Assembly (NCBI GenBank): GCA_023663825.1
Contig: JAMPGQ010000019.1
Location: 1 to 33,660, forward strand
Length of the DNA: 33,660 nt
From: Anaeroplasma bactoclasticum
Lineage (GTDB): Bacteria > Bacillota_I > Bacilli_A > Acholeplasmatales > Anaeroplasmataceae
Reading direction: 5' to 3'
Shown: positions 1 through 7,185 of the stretch, piece by piece
How positions within the stretch are numbered: position 1 is the first letter of the stretch
Layout: the number at the start of each line of letters is the position of its first letter
Position numbers and translations under genes: made by a program
Notes under the pieces: model-generated
Database searches by the model: none
What the model was told of the DNA's origin: nothing
Seen by the model: only the letters and a program-made list of their open reading frames with translations

Positions 1-524
1 TAGATACTGCAATTACAGCAAATATCACCATTGTAGCACAGTGGGAAGAAAAGCAGGTAACTCCACCAACAAAAGAATACTTTACAGTAACAATTGATTT
101 AAATGATGGTTCTACCCCTACAACAAAACAAGTAGAAAAGGGAAAGAAGCTAACAGGAGTTACTGAGCCAACAAGAGAAGGGTATAACTTTACTGGATGG
201 AAAGCAAATGATGCTATATGGACAATAGATACTGCAATTACAGCAAATATCACCATTGTAGCACAGTGGGAAGAAAAACAGGTAACACCACCAGCAAAAG
301 AATACTTTACAGTTACAATTGATTTAAATGACGGTTCAACTCCTACAACAAAAGAAGTAGAAAAGGGAGAGAAACTAACAGGAGTTTCAGAACCAACAAG
401 AGAAGGGTATAACTTTACTGGATGGAAAGCAAATGATGCTACTTGGACAATAGATGAAGCAATTACAGCAAACATTACTATCGTTGCACAATGGGAAGAA
501 AAGCAGGTAACACCACCAACTATT
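1..524 (+). repeat. 225-bp in-frame tandem repeats in the pectate lyase gene
   Basis: Two full copies (about 75-299 and 300-524) and the tail of an earlier one (1-74) repeat with an exact period of 225 bp (75 residues). The anchor GATACTGCAATTACAGCAAA occurs at 3 and 228, and its diverged form starts at 453. By eye the two full copies are about 89% identical, with many differences at third positions. Each unit ends in WEEKQVTPP, which also ends the next, diverged repeat. The array continues beyond the left edge, so the copy number is unknown. Confidence 0.9.
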
Positions 525-2945
525 AAGAAGTATAGTATAATCTATGATGTTCAAGGACATGGTACAGTGCCACAAGCAGTATCAAATGTAGTAGCATTAC
601 CTACAGAATTACCAAATTTAACAGCAGAAGGTTATACCTTTGAGGGTTGGTATTTAGATAAAGCTTGTACACAAAAGGCAGTAGCTGGTACTACTATTAC
701 AGCAGATACAACACTTTATGCTAAATGGGAAGAAAAACAAGTAACTCCTCCAGTTATAGAAAAATTTAGTATCAGTTATAATACAAATGGCAAAGGGGAA
801 CAACCTACAAATGTTAAAGAAGCTTTAGCACTTCCAGAAGAATTACCTATTCTTACAGAAAGCGAATATGTTTTTGCTGGCTGGTATCTTGATACTGCCT
901 TCAATACTAAGGCAACTCCAGGTATGGTATTAATTGAGGATGTTACTTTGTATGCAAAATGGGTGGCTCAAAATGCCTTTATGATGAATAAAGCAGAGGG
1001 TTATTTGGAAGGAGCATATTTAGAGTGGAAGACATTTGCAGATTGTACAGAATATAATGTTTATTATAAAAAAGTAGGTGAAAATGATTCTTCATATAAG
1101 CAAATTGATCAACAGTTGATTCGTGAATATCCTAATAAGTATCGTGCTGATATTTTAGGATTGGCAGCTGGTAATTATGTAGTGAAGGTAGTTCCTGTAC
1201 ATAATAATGAAGAACTTAAAACTGCAGCAACAGAAAATGTGGCTGTTGTAGCTCATGAAAGAAGTGGATTTGCTTTTTCTCAAAATTCTAAATTTAAAAC
1301 TGCTTCTGGAGCCTATAATGATGATGGAACATTAAAGAGTGATGCAGTAGTTGTTTATGTAACAGCAAATAATGCAAAGACAGTTACTTGTAATTTAAAT
1401 ATAGATGGTGTTTCTACAAAATTAACTGGAATTCAAGGTATTTTAGATGGAAAGCAAAAAGCAAATTCAACACAACCTTTATGTATTCGCTTTTTAGGAT
1501 TAATTAAAGCTTCTGATTTAGATGCGATGGGAAGCTCATCTGAGGGACTTCAGATTAAAGGAAAAGCAGCCTTCTCTGAATTAAATATAACAATTGAGGG
1601 CGTAGGAGAGGATACAACGTTATTTGGTTTTGGATTTTTAGCCCGTAATTGTGGAAATGTGGAATTTAGAAATTTTGCAGTTATGAATCAAATGGATGAT
1701 GGTATCTCTATTGATACAGACAATTGTAATATATGGGTTCATAATTTAGATATTTATTATGGTAAGAAAGGATCAGGAGATAAAGCTAAGGGAGATGGTT
1801 CTGTAGATACTAAGGTTTCTACAAATGTCACAATTTCTTATAATCATTTTTGGGATTCTGGGAAATGTAACTTACAAGGAATGAAGGCAGAAAAAGAAGA
1901 TAATTATATTACTTATCATCATAATTGGTATGACCATTCAGATTCAAGACATCCAAGAATACGTACTTGTACAGTTCATATTTATAATAATTATTTTGAT
2001 GGAAATGCAAAATATGGTGTAGGTGTTACAACTTCTGCATCAGCATTTGTAGAGAATAATTACTTTAGAAATTGTAAAAACCCGATGATGAGTGCAGCCC
2101 AAGGAACAGATGCTTTAGGAGAAGGTACATTCAGTGGAGAAACAGGTGGTATCATTAAAGCATATGGAAACTATATTGAGGGCGGTTCTGATTGCAAAGT
2201 TATTTCTTATCAAGAAAATTCTACAAGCTTTGATGCTTATGTTGCTACTTCAAGAGATGAGCTAGTATCTAGTTCTGTTAAAGCTTTATCAGGAGGCTCA
2301 ACATATAATAACTTTGATACCAATGCAAATCTTATGTATACATATAGTGTAGATACACCAGAAGTAGCAAGAGAAAAGGTTATGAAATATGCAGGTAGAG
2401 TAAATGGTGGAGATTTAAAATGGACTTTTGATAATGCTACTCAAGATAGAAATTATGAAATTATTCCAGAATTAAGTAGTTCGATTCTATCATATAAAAA
2501 TTCATTGATTCGTGTATTAGGAATTGAGGGGACTTTAAATGGTGGTACTTCTGGTGGAGAGACAGGGGGAGATGTTCCACCAGCACCAGAACCACCTGTG
2601 ATTACGGATAGTATTTCACATAACTTTACAACAGACGGGAAAGATAGTAGTGTATTTACAATCACTGGTAATCTTTCAACTTCTAAAGGAAGTATCACTT
2701 ATAAAGGATTGAATCTTACTCAATGCTTAAAAATGGAATCCTCTACAGAAATTACATTTAATACAACGGAGGCAATGACTTTAGTTTTAGTTTTTGAAAA
2801 TACTTCTGCAACTATAAAAGTAGATGGAACAAAACATACTGCAAGCAATGGAATTATTACAGTTACCTTAAATTCAGGGGCTCACACTATTAAAAAAGCA
2901 GATAAAGCTAATCTGTTCTATATAGAATTAAGTAAATCGGCATAA
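1..2945 (+). CDS. Secreted multidomain pectate lyase (PL1), 5' end outside the window
   Basis: The frame is open from the left edge (first full codon at position 3) to the TAA at 2943-2945, so the start and any signal peptide lie upstream. Order of parts: 75-residue tandem repeats with an FTVTIDLNDG core to about 524; two InlB/Flg_new-type repeats ending LYAKW to about 965; a linker; then a right-handed beta-helix of family PL1. PL1 hallmarks are visible: NIWVHNLDIYYG near 1726-1761, VTISYNHFWD near 1828-1857, and YHHNWYDHSDSRHPRIR near 1914-1964, which holds the conserved HHN and the catalytic-type arginine. After a GGTSGGETGG linker near 2541-2570 comes a roughly 115-residue C-terminal module that resembles the pectin-binding CBM77 type (from memory, not searched). 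There is no LPXTG or C-terminal membrane segment, so attachment, if any, depends on the unseen N-terminus. Likely role: extracellular cleavage of polygalacturonate by beta-elimination. Confidence 0.88.
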   Translation, partial: DTAITANITIVAQWEEKQVTPPTKEYFTVTIDLNDGSTPTTKQVEKGKKLTGVTEPTREGYNFTGWKANDAIWTIDTAITANITIVAQWEEKQVTPPAKEYFTVTIDLNDGSTPTTKEVEKGEKLTGVSEPTREGYNFTGWKANDATWTIDEAITANITIVAQWEEKQVTPPTIKKYSIIYDVQGHGTVPQAVSNVVALPTELPNLTAEGYTFEGWYLDKACTQKAVAGTTITADTTLYAKWEEKQVTPPVIEKFSISYNTNGKGEQPTNVKEALALPEELPILTESEYVFAGWYLDTAFNTKATPGMVLIEDVTLYAKWVAQNAFMMNKAEGYLEGAYLEWKTFADCTEYNVYYKKVGENDSSYKQIDQQLIREYPNKYRADILGLAAGNYVVKVVPVHNNEELKTAATENVAVVAHERSGFAFSQNSKFKTASGAYNDDGTLKSDAVVVYVTANNAKTVTCNLNIDGVSTKLTGIQGILDGKQKANSTQPLCIRFLGLIKASDLDAMGSSSEGLQIKGKAAFSELNITIEGVGEDTTLFGFGFLARNCGNVEFRNFAVMNQMDDGISIDTDNCNIWVHNLDIYYGKKGSGDKAKGDGSVDTKVSTNVTISYNHFWDSGKCNLQGMKAEKEDNYITYHHNWYDHSDSRHPRIRTCTVHIYNNYFDGNAKYGVGVTTSASAFVENNYFRNCKNPMMSAAQGTDALGEGTFSGETGGIIKAYGNYIEGGSDCKVISYQENSTSFDAYVATSRDELVSSSVKALSGGSTYNNFDTNANLMYTYSVDTPEVAREKVMKYAGRVNGGDLKWTFDNATQDRNYEIIPELSSSILSYKNSLIRVLGIEGTLNGGTSGGETGGDVPPAPEPPVITDSISHNFTTDGKDSSVFTITGNLSTSKGSITYKGLNLTQCLKMESSTEITFNTTEAMTLVLVFENTSATIKVDGTKHTASNGIITVTLNSGAHTIKKADKANLFYIELSKSA

Positions 2946-2951
2946 TCATAT

Positions 2952-2982
2952 AAAATGGAGGTTGTTTTCAACTTCCATTTTG
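2952..2982 (+). terminator. Intrinsic terminator after the pectate lyase gene
   Basis: AAAATGGAGGTTG (2952-2964) pairs with CAACTTCCATTTT (2969-2981) with one G-T wobble around a TTTT loop, 6 bases after the stop codon. The uridine run is part of the 3' arm. The A-rich 5' arm means it could also work on the other strand. Confidence 0.65.
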
Positions 2983-3015
2983 TTGGAATTTTAAAATAAA
3001 AAAATTCAAATTGTC

Positions 3016-3044
3016 TTGAAGAATATAAAAAGGTGTGCTATAAT
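3016..3044 (+). promoter_or_regulatory. Sigma-A-type promoter of rpsF-ssb-rpsR
   Basis: TTGAAG at 3016-3021, a 17-nt spacer and a perfect TATAAT at 3039-3044. Transcription would start near 3051, leaving a leader of about 70 nt before rpsF. Confidence 0.8.
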
Positions 3045-3070
3045 TATCACGCATTTTTGAAGAAGTGCCC

Positions 3071-3095
3071 TTGCCTAGAAACTATGCTAGGCCAA
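3071..3095 (+). promoter_or_regulatory. Leader hairpin upstream of rpsF
   Basis: GCCTAG (3073-3078) and CTAGGC (3087-3092) form a perfect 6-bp stem with an 8-nt loop, and TT/AA can extend it past one bulged C. In many bacteria the S6:S18 complex represses its own operon through a leader RNA of this operon. The position fits that role, but I do not see the CCG bulge I associate with that motif, so function is inferred from context only. Confidence 0.4.
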
Positions 3096-3120
3096 AAGTC
3101 CATAAGGAGGTTGAAAAATT

Positions 3121-3408
3121 ATGAAAAAGTATGAAGTTATGTATATTCTTCGTGCGAATTTAGACCAAGAGTCAATCAAAGCCGAGGTTGCAAATGTAAG
3201 TAACATTTTTACAAACAATCAATCTAAGGTTTTAGAATGTAAGGAATGGGGTTTAAGAGAATTAGCTTATGAAATCGAACATTCTCGTAAGGGATATTAT
3301 GTTTGGATGCTAGTAGAAGCTACTCCTAAAGCTCTTACCGAATTTGATCGTATCGCAGGTTATAATGAAAACATTATTCGTCATATCGTAGTTGTTGACG
3401 GTGAATAA
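3121..3408 (+). CDS. rpsF: 30S ribosomal protein bS6
   Basis: A 95-residue protein starting MKKYEVMYILR, the usual bS6 opening, of normal family length. It contains the conserved stretch ending in the GYYVWMLVEA strand. bS6 forms a heterodimer with bS18 on the platform of the small subunit, next to helix 23 of 16S rRNA. The start has AAGGAGG at 3104-3110, 10 nt ahead. It is the first gene of rpsF-ssb-rpsR, an order conserved across Firmicutes, with ssb starting 14 nt after its stop. It lacks the acidic or glutamate-rich C-terminal tail of the enterobacterial form. Confidence 0.97.
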   Translation: MKKYEVMYILRANLDQESIKAEVANVSNIFTNNQSKVLECKEWGLRELAYEIEHSRKGYYVWMLVEATPKALTEFDRIAGYNENIIRHIVVVDGE

Positions 3409-3422
3409 GACAGGAGTTAACT

Positions 3423-3956
3423 ATGAATAAAGTATTATTAATTGGTAGAATCACCAAAGATCCTGAAATCCGTTATACACAATCAGGTATGTCAAATTTG
3501 AGATTTACAGTTGCTGTTGATCGTGTTGGTAGTAGAGATGCAAATGGTAATAGACAAGCTGATTTTATTGGATGTGTTGCCTTTGGACAACAAGCTGATT
3601 TTATATCTCGTTTTATTAGAAAAGGATACTTACTTTCTGTAGAAGGTAGAATTCAAACTGGTTCTTATCAAGGACAAGATAATCAAGTAAGATATACAAC
3701 AGATGTAATTGTTGAGCGTGTTGAAAATCTTCAACCTAGAGATCCTAATGCTCAAGCCCCATCTTATCAGCCTAATCAAAATCAAGGTTATCAGCAACCA
3801 GCACAAAATTATCAACAACCAAATAATAATTATCAAGGGTATAACAACCCTAGCTATGGTAGTGCTTATAATGCAGGCACTCCAGCATCTCAGCCAGAAC
3901 CAGAAGCTCCTCAAAGCTTCAATGTTGATGTAGCTGATGATGATTTGCCATTCTAA
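3423..3956 (+). CDS. ssb: Single-stranded DNA-binding protein
   Basis: A 177-residue protein with an N-terminal OB-fold (about residues 1-105; opening MNKVLLIGRITKDPEIRYT) that coats single-stranded DNA in replication, recombination and repair. A Gln/Asn/Pro/Tyr-rich flexible linker (about 108-160) leads to the acidic tail DVADDDLPF. That tail is the conserved tip that docks partner proteins such as RecO, RecG and the replisome. AGGAG at 3412-3416 supports the start. Placement between rpsF and rpsR is the classic Firmicutes arrangement and puts the main housekeeping SSB under ribosomal protein control. The repetitive linker produces long shadow frames on both strands, which are not genes. Confidence 0.97.
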   Translation: MNKVLLIGRITKDPEIRYTQSGMSNLRFTVAVDRVGSRDANGNRQADFIGCVAFGQQADFISRFIRKGYLLSVEGRIQTGSYQGQDNQVRYTTDVIVERVENLQPRDPNAQAPSYQPNQNQGYQQPAQNYQQPNNNYQGYNNPSYGSAYNAGTPASQPEPEAPQSFNVDVADDDLPF

Positions 3957-3977
3957 AACTAAAAGGAGGAATTGATT

Positions 3978-4223
3978 ATGCAACAAAATCGTAAACCAGA
4001 TCGCAATGAACGTCGTGGTCGTAAAAAGGTTTGTTATTTTACACAAAACCATATTGAGCATATTGATTTTAAAGATGTAGATTTATTAAAAAAGTTTGTA
4101 ACAGATAGAGGCAAAATTTTACCTCGTCGTATTACTGGTACATCTGCTAAATATCAAAGAAAGCTTGCTATTGCTATTAAGCGTGCTCGCCATATGGCTT
4201 TATTACCATTCGTAAAAGACTAG
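3978..4223 (+). CDS. rpsR: 30S ribosomal protein bS18
   Basis: An 81-residue protein. The ATG at 3978 is preferred over the in-frame TTG at 3972 because AGGAGG at 3964-3969 then sits 8 nt away, and the product [17 protein letters not shown] looks like a normal basic bS18 N-terminus. The signature KVCYFT...DVDLLKKF...[20 protein letters not shown] is intact. Only one cysteine of the ancestral C-x-x-C pair remains (CYFT), as in Bacillus, so no zinc site is expected. bS18 partners bS6 on the 30S platform. It is the last gene of the operon, followed at once by a strong terminator. Confidence 0.97.
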   Translation: MQQNRKPDRNERRGRKKVCYFTQNHIEHIDFKDVDLLKKFVTDRGKILPRRITGTSAKYQRKLAIAIKRARHMALLPFVKD

Positions 4224-4230
4224 TAAAATG

Positions 4231-4258
4231 GACTATTGAGAAATCAATAGTCTTTTTT
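4231..4258 (+). terminator. Terminator of rpsF-ssb-rpsR
   Basis: GACTATTGA (4231-4239) and TCAATAGTC (4244-4252) form a perfect 9-bp stem closed by a GAAA tetraloop and followed by six T's (4253-4258). It starts 8 nt after the rpsR stop. Confidence 0.92.
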
Positions 4259-4267
4259 GATATGAAG

Positions 4268-4298
4268 AATCCTGTAAAATAGTTTACTTTACAGGATT
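4268..4298. terminator. Second hairpin between convergent rpsR and spoIIE
   Basis: AATCCTGTAAA (4268-4278) and TTTACAGGATT (4288-4298) form a perfect 11-bp stem with a 9-nt loop. On neither strand is it directly followed by a long T run, since the T's on the minus strand come before it. It probably helps separate the two convergent units, but its efficiency as a terminator is uncertain. Confidence 0.5.
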
Positions 4299-4308
4299 AA
4301 AAATATAT

Positions 4309-6273
4309 CTAGGATATAGCTTTAATTACGATTAAAGAAAGATCGTCTTTTAATCTGCCTTTTTCTTTCTTTTTTAAATAATTTACTATAGAATAACAGG
4401 CTTCCTCAGCCGTTTGATCTGGATTTACCAAGGCTTCAAATTCTTTGTTGCTGATAAAATCACCAATACCATCGGATAGTAAAAATATAAAATCACCACT
4501 AAATACATCTAGTTCATAAGCAGAATTTACATCATCAAGTTTAAGAGGAAGTGCTTGATTTTCATAAGTTAAAAGCTTTTGATTATGTAAAATGTAAGTA
4601 GTAGAAGAGCCCATTTTATATAAATTCATTTTGCGATTGGCAGGATTGATACTTAAAAAATCTAATGTGGCATATCGATCATAATTGCTTCTAAGCTCGT
4701 AAATATCCTCTAGTAGCTTTAAAATTGTTTTTGTTCGAAAATGGTAACTAGAAAGAGTGGATATTGTTTTTAATGCATCAATAGATTCGGTATAGGCAGT
4801 ATATCCACTTCCCATACCATCACTTAACGCAAATACATAGGAATTATTGAAGTCCTTTTTAATATAGTAATTATCCCCACTCATCAGATTTCCTTCTTTA
4901 GCCAAAATGGTATGTGCGTAAGTAATCTTTAATTGAGGCTTTTTGAAAAAATAGACTTGCTCTTTATTTTGTTTCATTTCTAAACGTTCTCCAAAAGCTT
5001 TGTATGCACATCTTAAAAATAGAGATTCTATAATTGGTTTATTTGTATCTAGCTGAATAGAAAAATAAAGAGAAGAGGAAGCTAAATTAATGTCTAATGC
5101 ATTTATTGGATATCCATATCCGTATAATAAAGATATGAATTTTTCATATTCTTTTTTTAAGGATAAGCTTTGATTATATAAATAGCTTAGTTCAAAGGAT
5201 AAGGATTTCATAGCACTATATTCAAAGCTTTTATTTATGTTCTCTGTATTTGCATCTAGAACAAAACGATTATAGTAAGGACAATTATAAACATTTTGCC
5301 TAAATCCAAGCATTGCTGCAGATAAGAAGCTATATCTTTTTTCTAACTTTGTTCGGCACAATGAATTTTTATTGCAGTTTGCACAATAGGTTTTACTAAT
5401 CTCAGCAAATTTCTTTTCTTTTAATTCTTTGATTTTTACATTTTTATTATATTCTGTATTGAGGTTAGAGATATACTTGTTGAAATCATCAAATAATGTA
5501 TTAATATAATTTTGTTCTATGGTAAGTTTTTTATCAGTAAACGGAAGTATTGTTATTAAAATACTATACAGCATGCCAAATACCCAAATTATATTTTTAT
5601 AAGTAAAAGTAAAAACGATGGTGATTGGCATATAGGATATGGCTGTTGGAAGGAGTATAATCGATAATTGAGTATAATCTTTTATTGCTAATAGCAAAGC
5701 GTAAAGAAAAATAAATACTAAATTATATTTAAAATCTCGTATTAAGAATAATTGCATAAACAAGAAATACATTATATATGTATTCTCGCAATAATAAAAG
5801 ATAATAAAGAAGTATCCAAGTAGAATGGTTAAATCAATTAATTTCTGTTGATAAGGAATAATCGTGTTCTTATGTTCTATTTTTTGAAATACATGAAGAG
5901 CGTTAATGATTCCATAAATAACAAATAAGTAAAGCATTATTTTTAATGTATCTGCTTGAAAGCCTTGAAGAATATATAAAACAGTAAAAGTGGTTAAGCT
6001 ACTTAATCCGAATACCCCTAATGCATAGTATCTGTTCTTTTTAATAAAAGGATAAAGTAATACATGATAAGTAAGTACAGCAATTAGGATATACGTGTGG
6101 CTTAATGGTAGATAGAAAGCAATACTTAATGGTAAAATTGTAAACCATATATTTTCTAGTGCTAGAATAGATATTAAAAACCCTGCAGTAAAGATAGAGA
6201 TATCTTTCGGAAGGAATAATAAAGATGCAATATAAAAACAATAGTGTAAGGCAAACAAAGCATATTTTCTCAT
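4309..6273 (-). CDS. spoIIE: Stage II sporulation protein E (SpoIIE), PP2C-type phosphatase
   Basis: A 654-residue protein. Residues 1 to about 245 are a polytopic membrane region of roughly ten hydrophobic segments. A linker follows with a cysteine cluster at C297, C300 and C306, then CP near 331; I recall a similar cluster in clostridial members. The C-terminal SpoIIE/PP2C phosphatase domain (about 440-654) has its metal-binding acidic motifs: DGMGSG at D485, LSDGIGD at D601 and KDDLSLIV at D643/D644. In the known pathway SpoIIE sits at the polar septum and dephosphorylates SpoIIAA, which frees sigma-F in the forespore. At 654 residues it is well short of the roughly 830-residue Bacillus protein; most of the difference is in the membrane and central regions. 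The start has AGGTGA 7 nt ahead on the minus strand. It is transcribed alone, convergent to rpsR. It indicates sporulation capacity or recent descent from spore formers. Confidence 0.93.
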   Translation of the reverse strand: MRKYALFALHYCFYIASLLFLPKDISIFTAGFLISILALENIWFTILPLSIAFYLPLSHTYILIAVLTYHVLLYPFIKKNRYYALGVFGLSSLTTFTVLYILQGFQADTLKIMLYLFVIYGIINALHVFQKIEHKNTIIPYQQKLIDLTILLGYFFIIFYYCENTYIMYFLFMQLFLIRDFKYNLVFIFLYALLLAIKDYTQLSIILLPTAISYMPITIVFTFTYKNIIWVFGMLYSILITILPFTDKKLTIEQNYINTLFDDFNKYISNLNTEYNKNVKIKELKEKKFAEISKTYCANCNKNSLCRTKLEKRYSFLSAAMLGFRQNVYNCPYYNRFVLDANTENINKSFEYSAMKSLSFELSYLYNQSLSLKKEYEKFISLLYGYGYPINALDINLASSSLYFSIQLDTNKPIIESLFLRCAYKAFGERLEMKQNKEQVYFFKKPQLKITYAHTILAKEGNLMSGDNYYIKKDFNNSYVFALSDGMGSGYTAYTESIDALKTISTLSSYHFRTKTILKLLEDIYELRSNYDRYATLDFLSINPANRKMNLYKMGSSTTYILHNQKLLTYENQALPLKLDDVNSAYELDVFSGDFIFLLSDGIGDFISNKEFEALVNPDQTAEEACYSIVNYLKKKEKGRLKDDLSLIVIKAIS

Positions 6274-6292
6274 AGCATATCACCTAAGGTGT

Positions 6293-6326
6293 ATTATAAG
6301 GAATACTATATAAAAAGTTTGTCGTT
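6293..6326 (-). promoter_or_regulatory. Candidate Spo0A-activated promoter of spoIIE
   Basis: On the minus strand a perfect TATAAT (6298-6293) lies just upstream of the spoIIE ribosome-binding site. At the 17-nt position there is only CAAACT. A 0A-box-like AACGACA (complement of TGTCGTT, 6320-6326; one mismatch to TTCGACA) lies 21 nt upstream of the -10. Bacillus spoIIE-type promoters are sigma-A promoters with about 21-nt spacing and Spo0A bound over the -35. The match is suggestive, not proven. Confidence 0.45.
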
Positions 6327-6449
6327 GTGAGGACATTGTTTCGCTATTATAGATATTTGCATAAAATTTTTATATAAGATAAAAAGTATAAAATTTATTT
6401 TCATTTAGAGGACCTCTATATAATTATACGAGGAGAATTATTAGGAATA

Positions 6450-6578
6450 ATGACATTTAGAATTAGAGGTAATGAGATATATATTCCAGGGATAAGCTTT
6501 ACAATACTAACAAAGATTATAAAAGACACTAATAGTATTTTTATATTTCTTAAACACCTTGCAGAAGATTACAACTAA
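6450..6578 (+). CDS. Possible 42-residue ORF of unknown function
   Basis: The 324-nt stretch between spoIIE and maf (6292-6615) holds the spoIIE promoter, a dyad AGAGG-A-CCTCT (6407-6417), a TATAAT (6419-6424) on the plus strand, and this ORF. It starts MTFRIRGNEIYIPG and ends HLAEDYN. AGGAG at 6431-6435 is 14 nt away and AGGA at 6443-6446 is only 3 nt away, so initiation is not convincing. I recognise no family. It would be co-transcribed with maf, whose start is 37 nt downstream. It may be a real small protein, a remnant, or chance. Confidence 0.25.
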   Translation: MTFRIRGNEIYIPGISFTILTKIIKDTNSIFIFLKHLAEDYN

Positions 6579-6615
6579 TGATAAAATTATATTGTTTATG
6601 AATGGAGTTGTATAT

Positions 6616-7185
6616 ATGAAGCCAATTATTTTAAGAAGTGGTTCTCCAAGAAGAAAAGAACTATTAGAACGCGAGCACTATACATTTGAAATTGTTGTCT
6701 CTGATATTGATGAAACAATGGATAAAATGAAAACCCCTTTTGAAAATGTCAAGCTTTTAGGTTTGAAAAAGGCTTCCTATGAACAAGAGAAGTACTATGG
6801 TAGTATATTAATAGGCTGTGATACAATTGTCGTTTTGGATGGGGTAATCTATGGAAAACCTAAGGATGAGTTAGATGCTTTTCAAATGCTTAAGAATCTA
6901 TCCAATCGTACACATCAGGTTATGAGTGGAGTAGGAATTATCTATAAGGAAAAGGTATATAATTTTGTTTGTGTTTCTTATGTAACCTTTAAGGATTTAT
7001 CTAGTGAAGATATTTCAGATTATATTAAAACGAAAGAATGCTTTGGCAAGGCAGGAAGCTATGCTATACAAGGAATAGGAAGAAACTTGATACAATCCTA
7101 TGAGGGATCTTTGGATAATATCATTGGGCTTCCTGTAGCTGAAATTAAGAAAGTGTTGGATGAGATTTATGCAATGGAAGATTAG
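6616..7185 (+). CDS. maf: Maf-family nucleoside triphosphate pyrophosphatase
   Basis: A 189-residue protein. The ATG at 6616 is chosen because GGAG lies at 6604-6607 and the product opens MKPIILRSGSPRRKELL, the Maf signature (S-x-SPRR at residues 8-13). The CDTIVVLDG segment and the later GKAGSYAIQG and SLDNIIGLPV motifs are also present, and the length is typical. Members hydrolyse dTTP, UTP or modified pyrimidine nucleotides to monophosphates and have been linked to septum control. It overlaps dusB by 17 nt if the preferred dusB start is right, so the two are probably translationally coupled. A longer upstream start at 6559 would add residues unlike the family. Confidence 0.92.
   Translation: MKPIILRSGSPRRKELLEREHYTFEIVVSDIDETMDKMKTPFENVKLLGLKKASYEQEKYYGSILIGCDTIVVLDGVIYGKPKDELDAFQMLKNLSNRTHQVMSGVGIIYKEKVYNFVCVSYVTFKDLSSEDISDYIKTKECFGKAGSYAIQGIGRNLIQSYEGSLDNIIGLPVAEIKKVLDEIYAMED

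Noticed and set aside
1-524. Regular repeats as a CRISPR array or non-coding satellite
   Set aside because: The unit is 225 bp, in frame, with codon-like third-position changes and a clear protein repeat. There are no short repeats with unique spacers.
567-2945. ATG at 567 as the start of the pectate lyase
   Set aside because: The same frame is open to the left edge and encodes matching repeats with WEEKQVTPP linkers. The 567 codon is an internal position without a ribosome-binding site.
3630-4061. Minus-strand frame of 143 codons opposite ssb and rpsR
   Set aside because: Shadow of the low-complexity Gln/Asn linker of ssb; isoleucine/leucine-rich translation with no family likeness, and it overlaps two certain genes.
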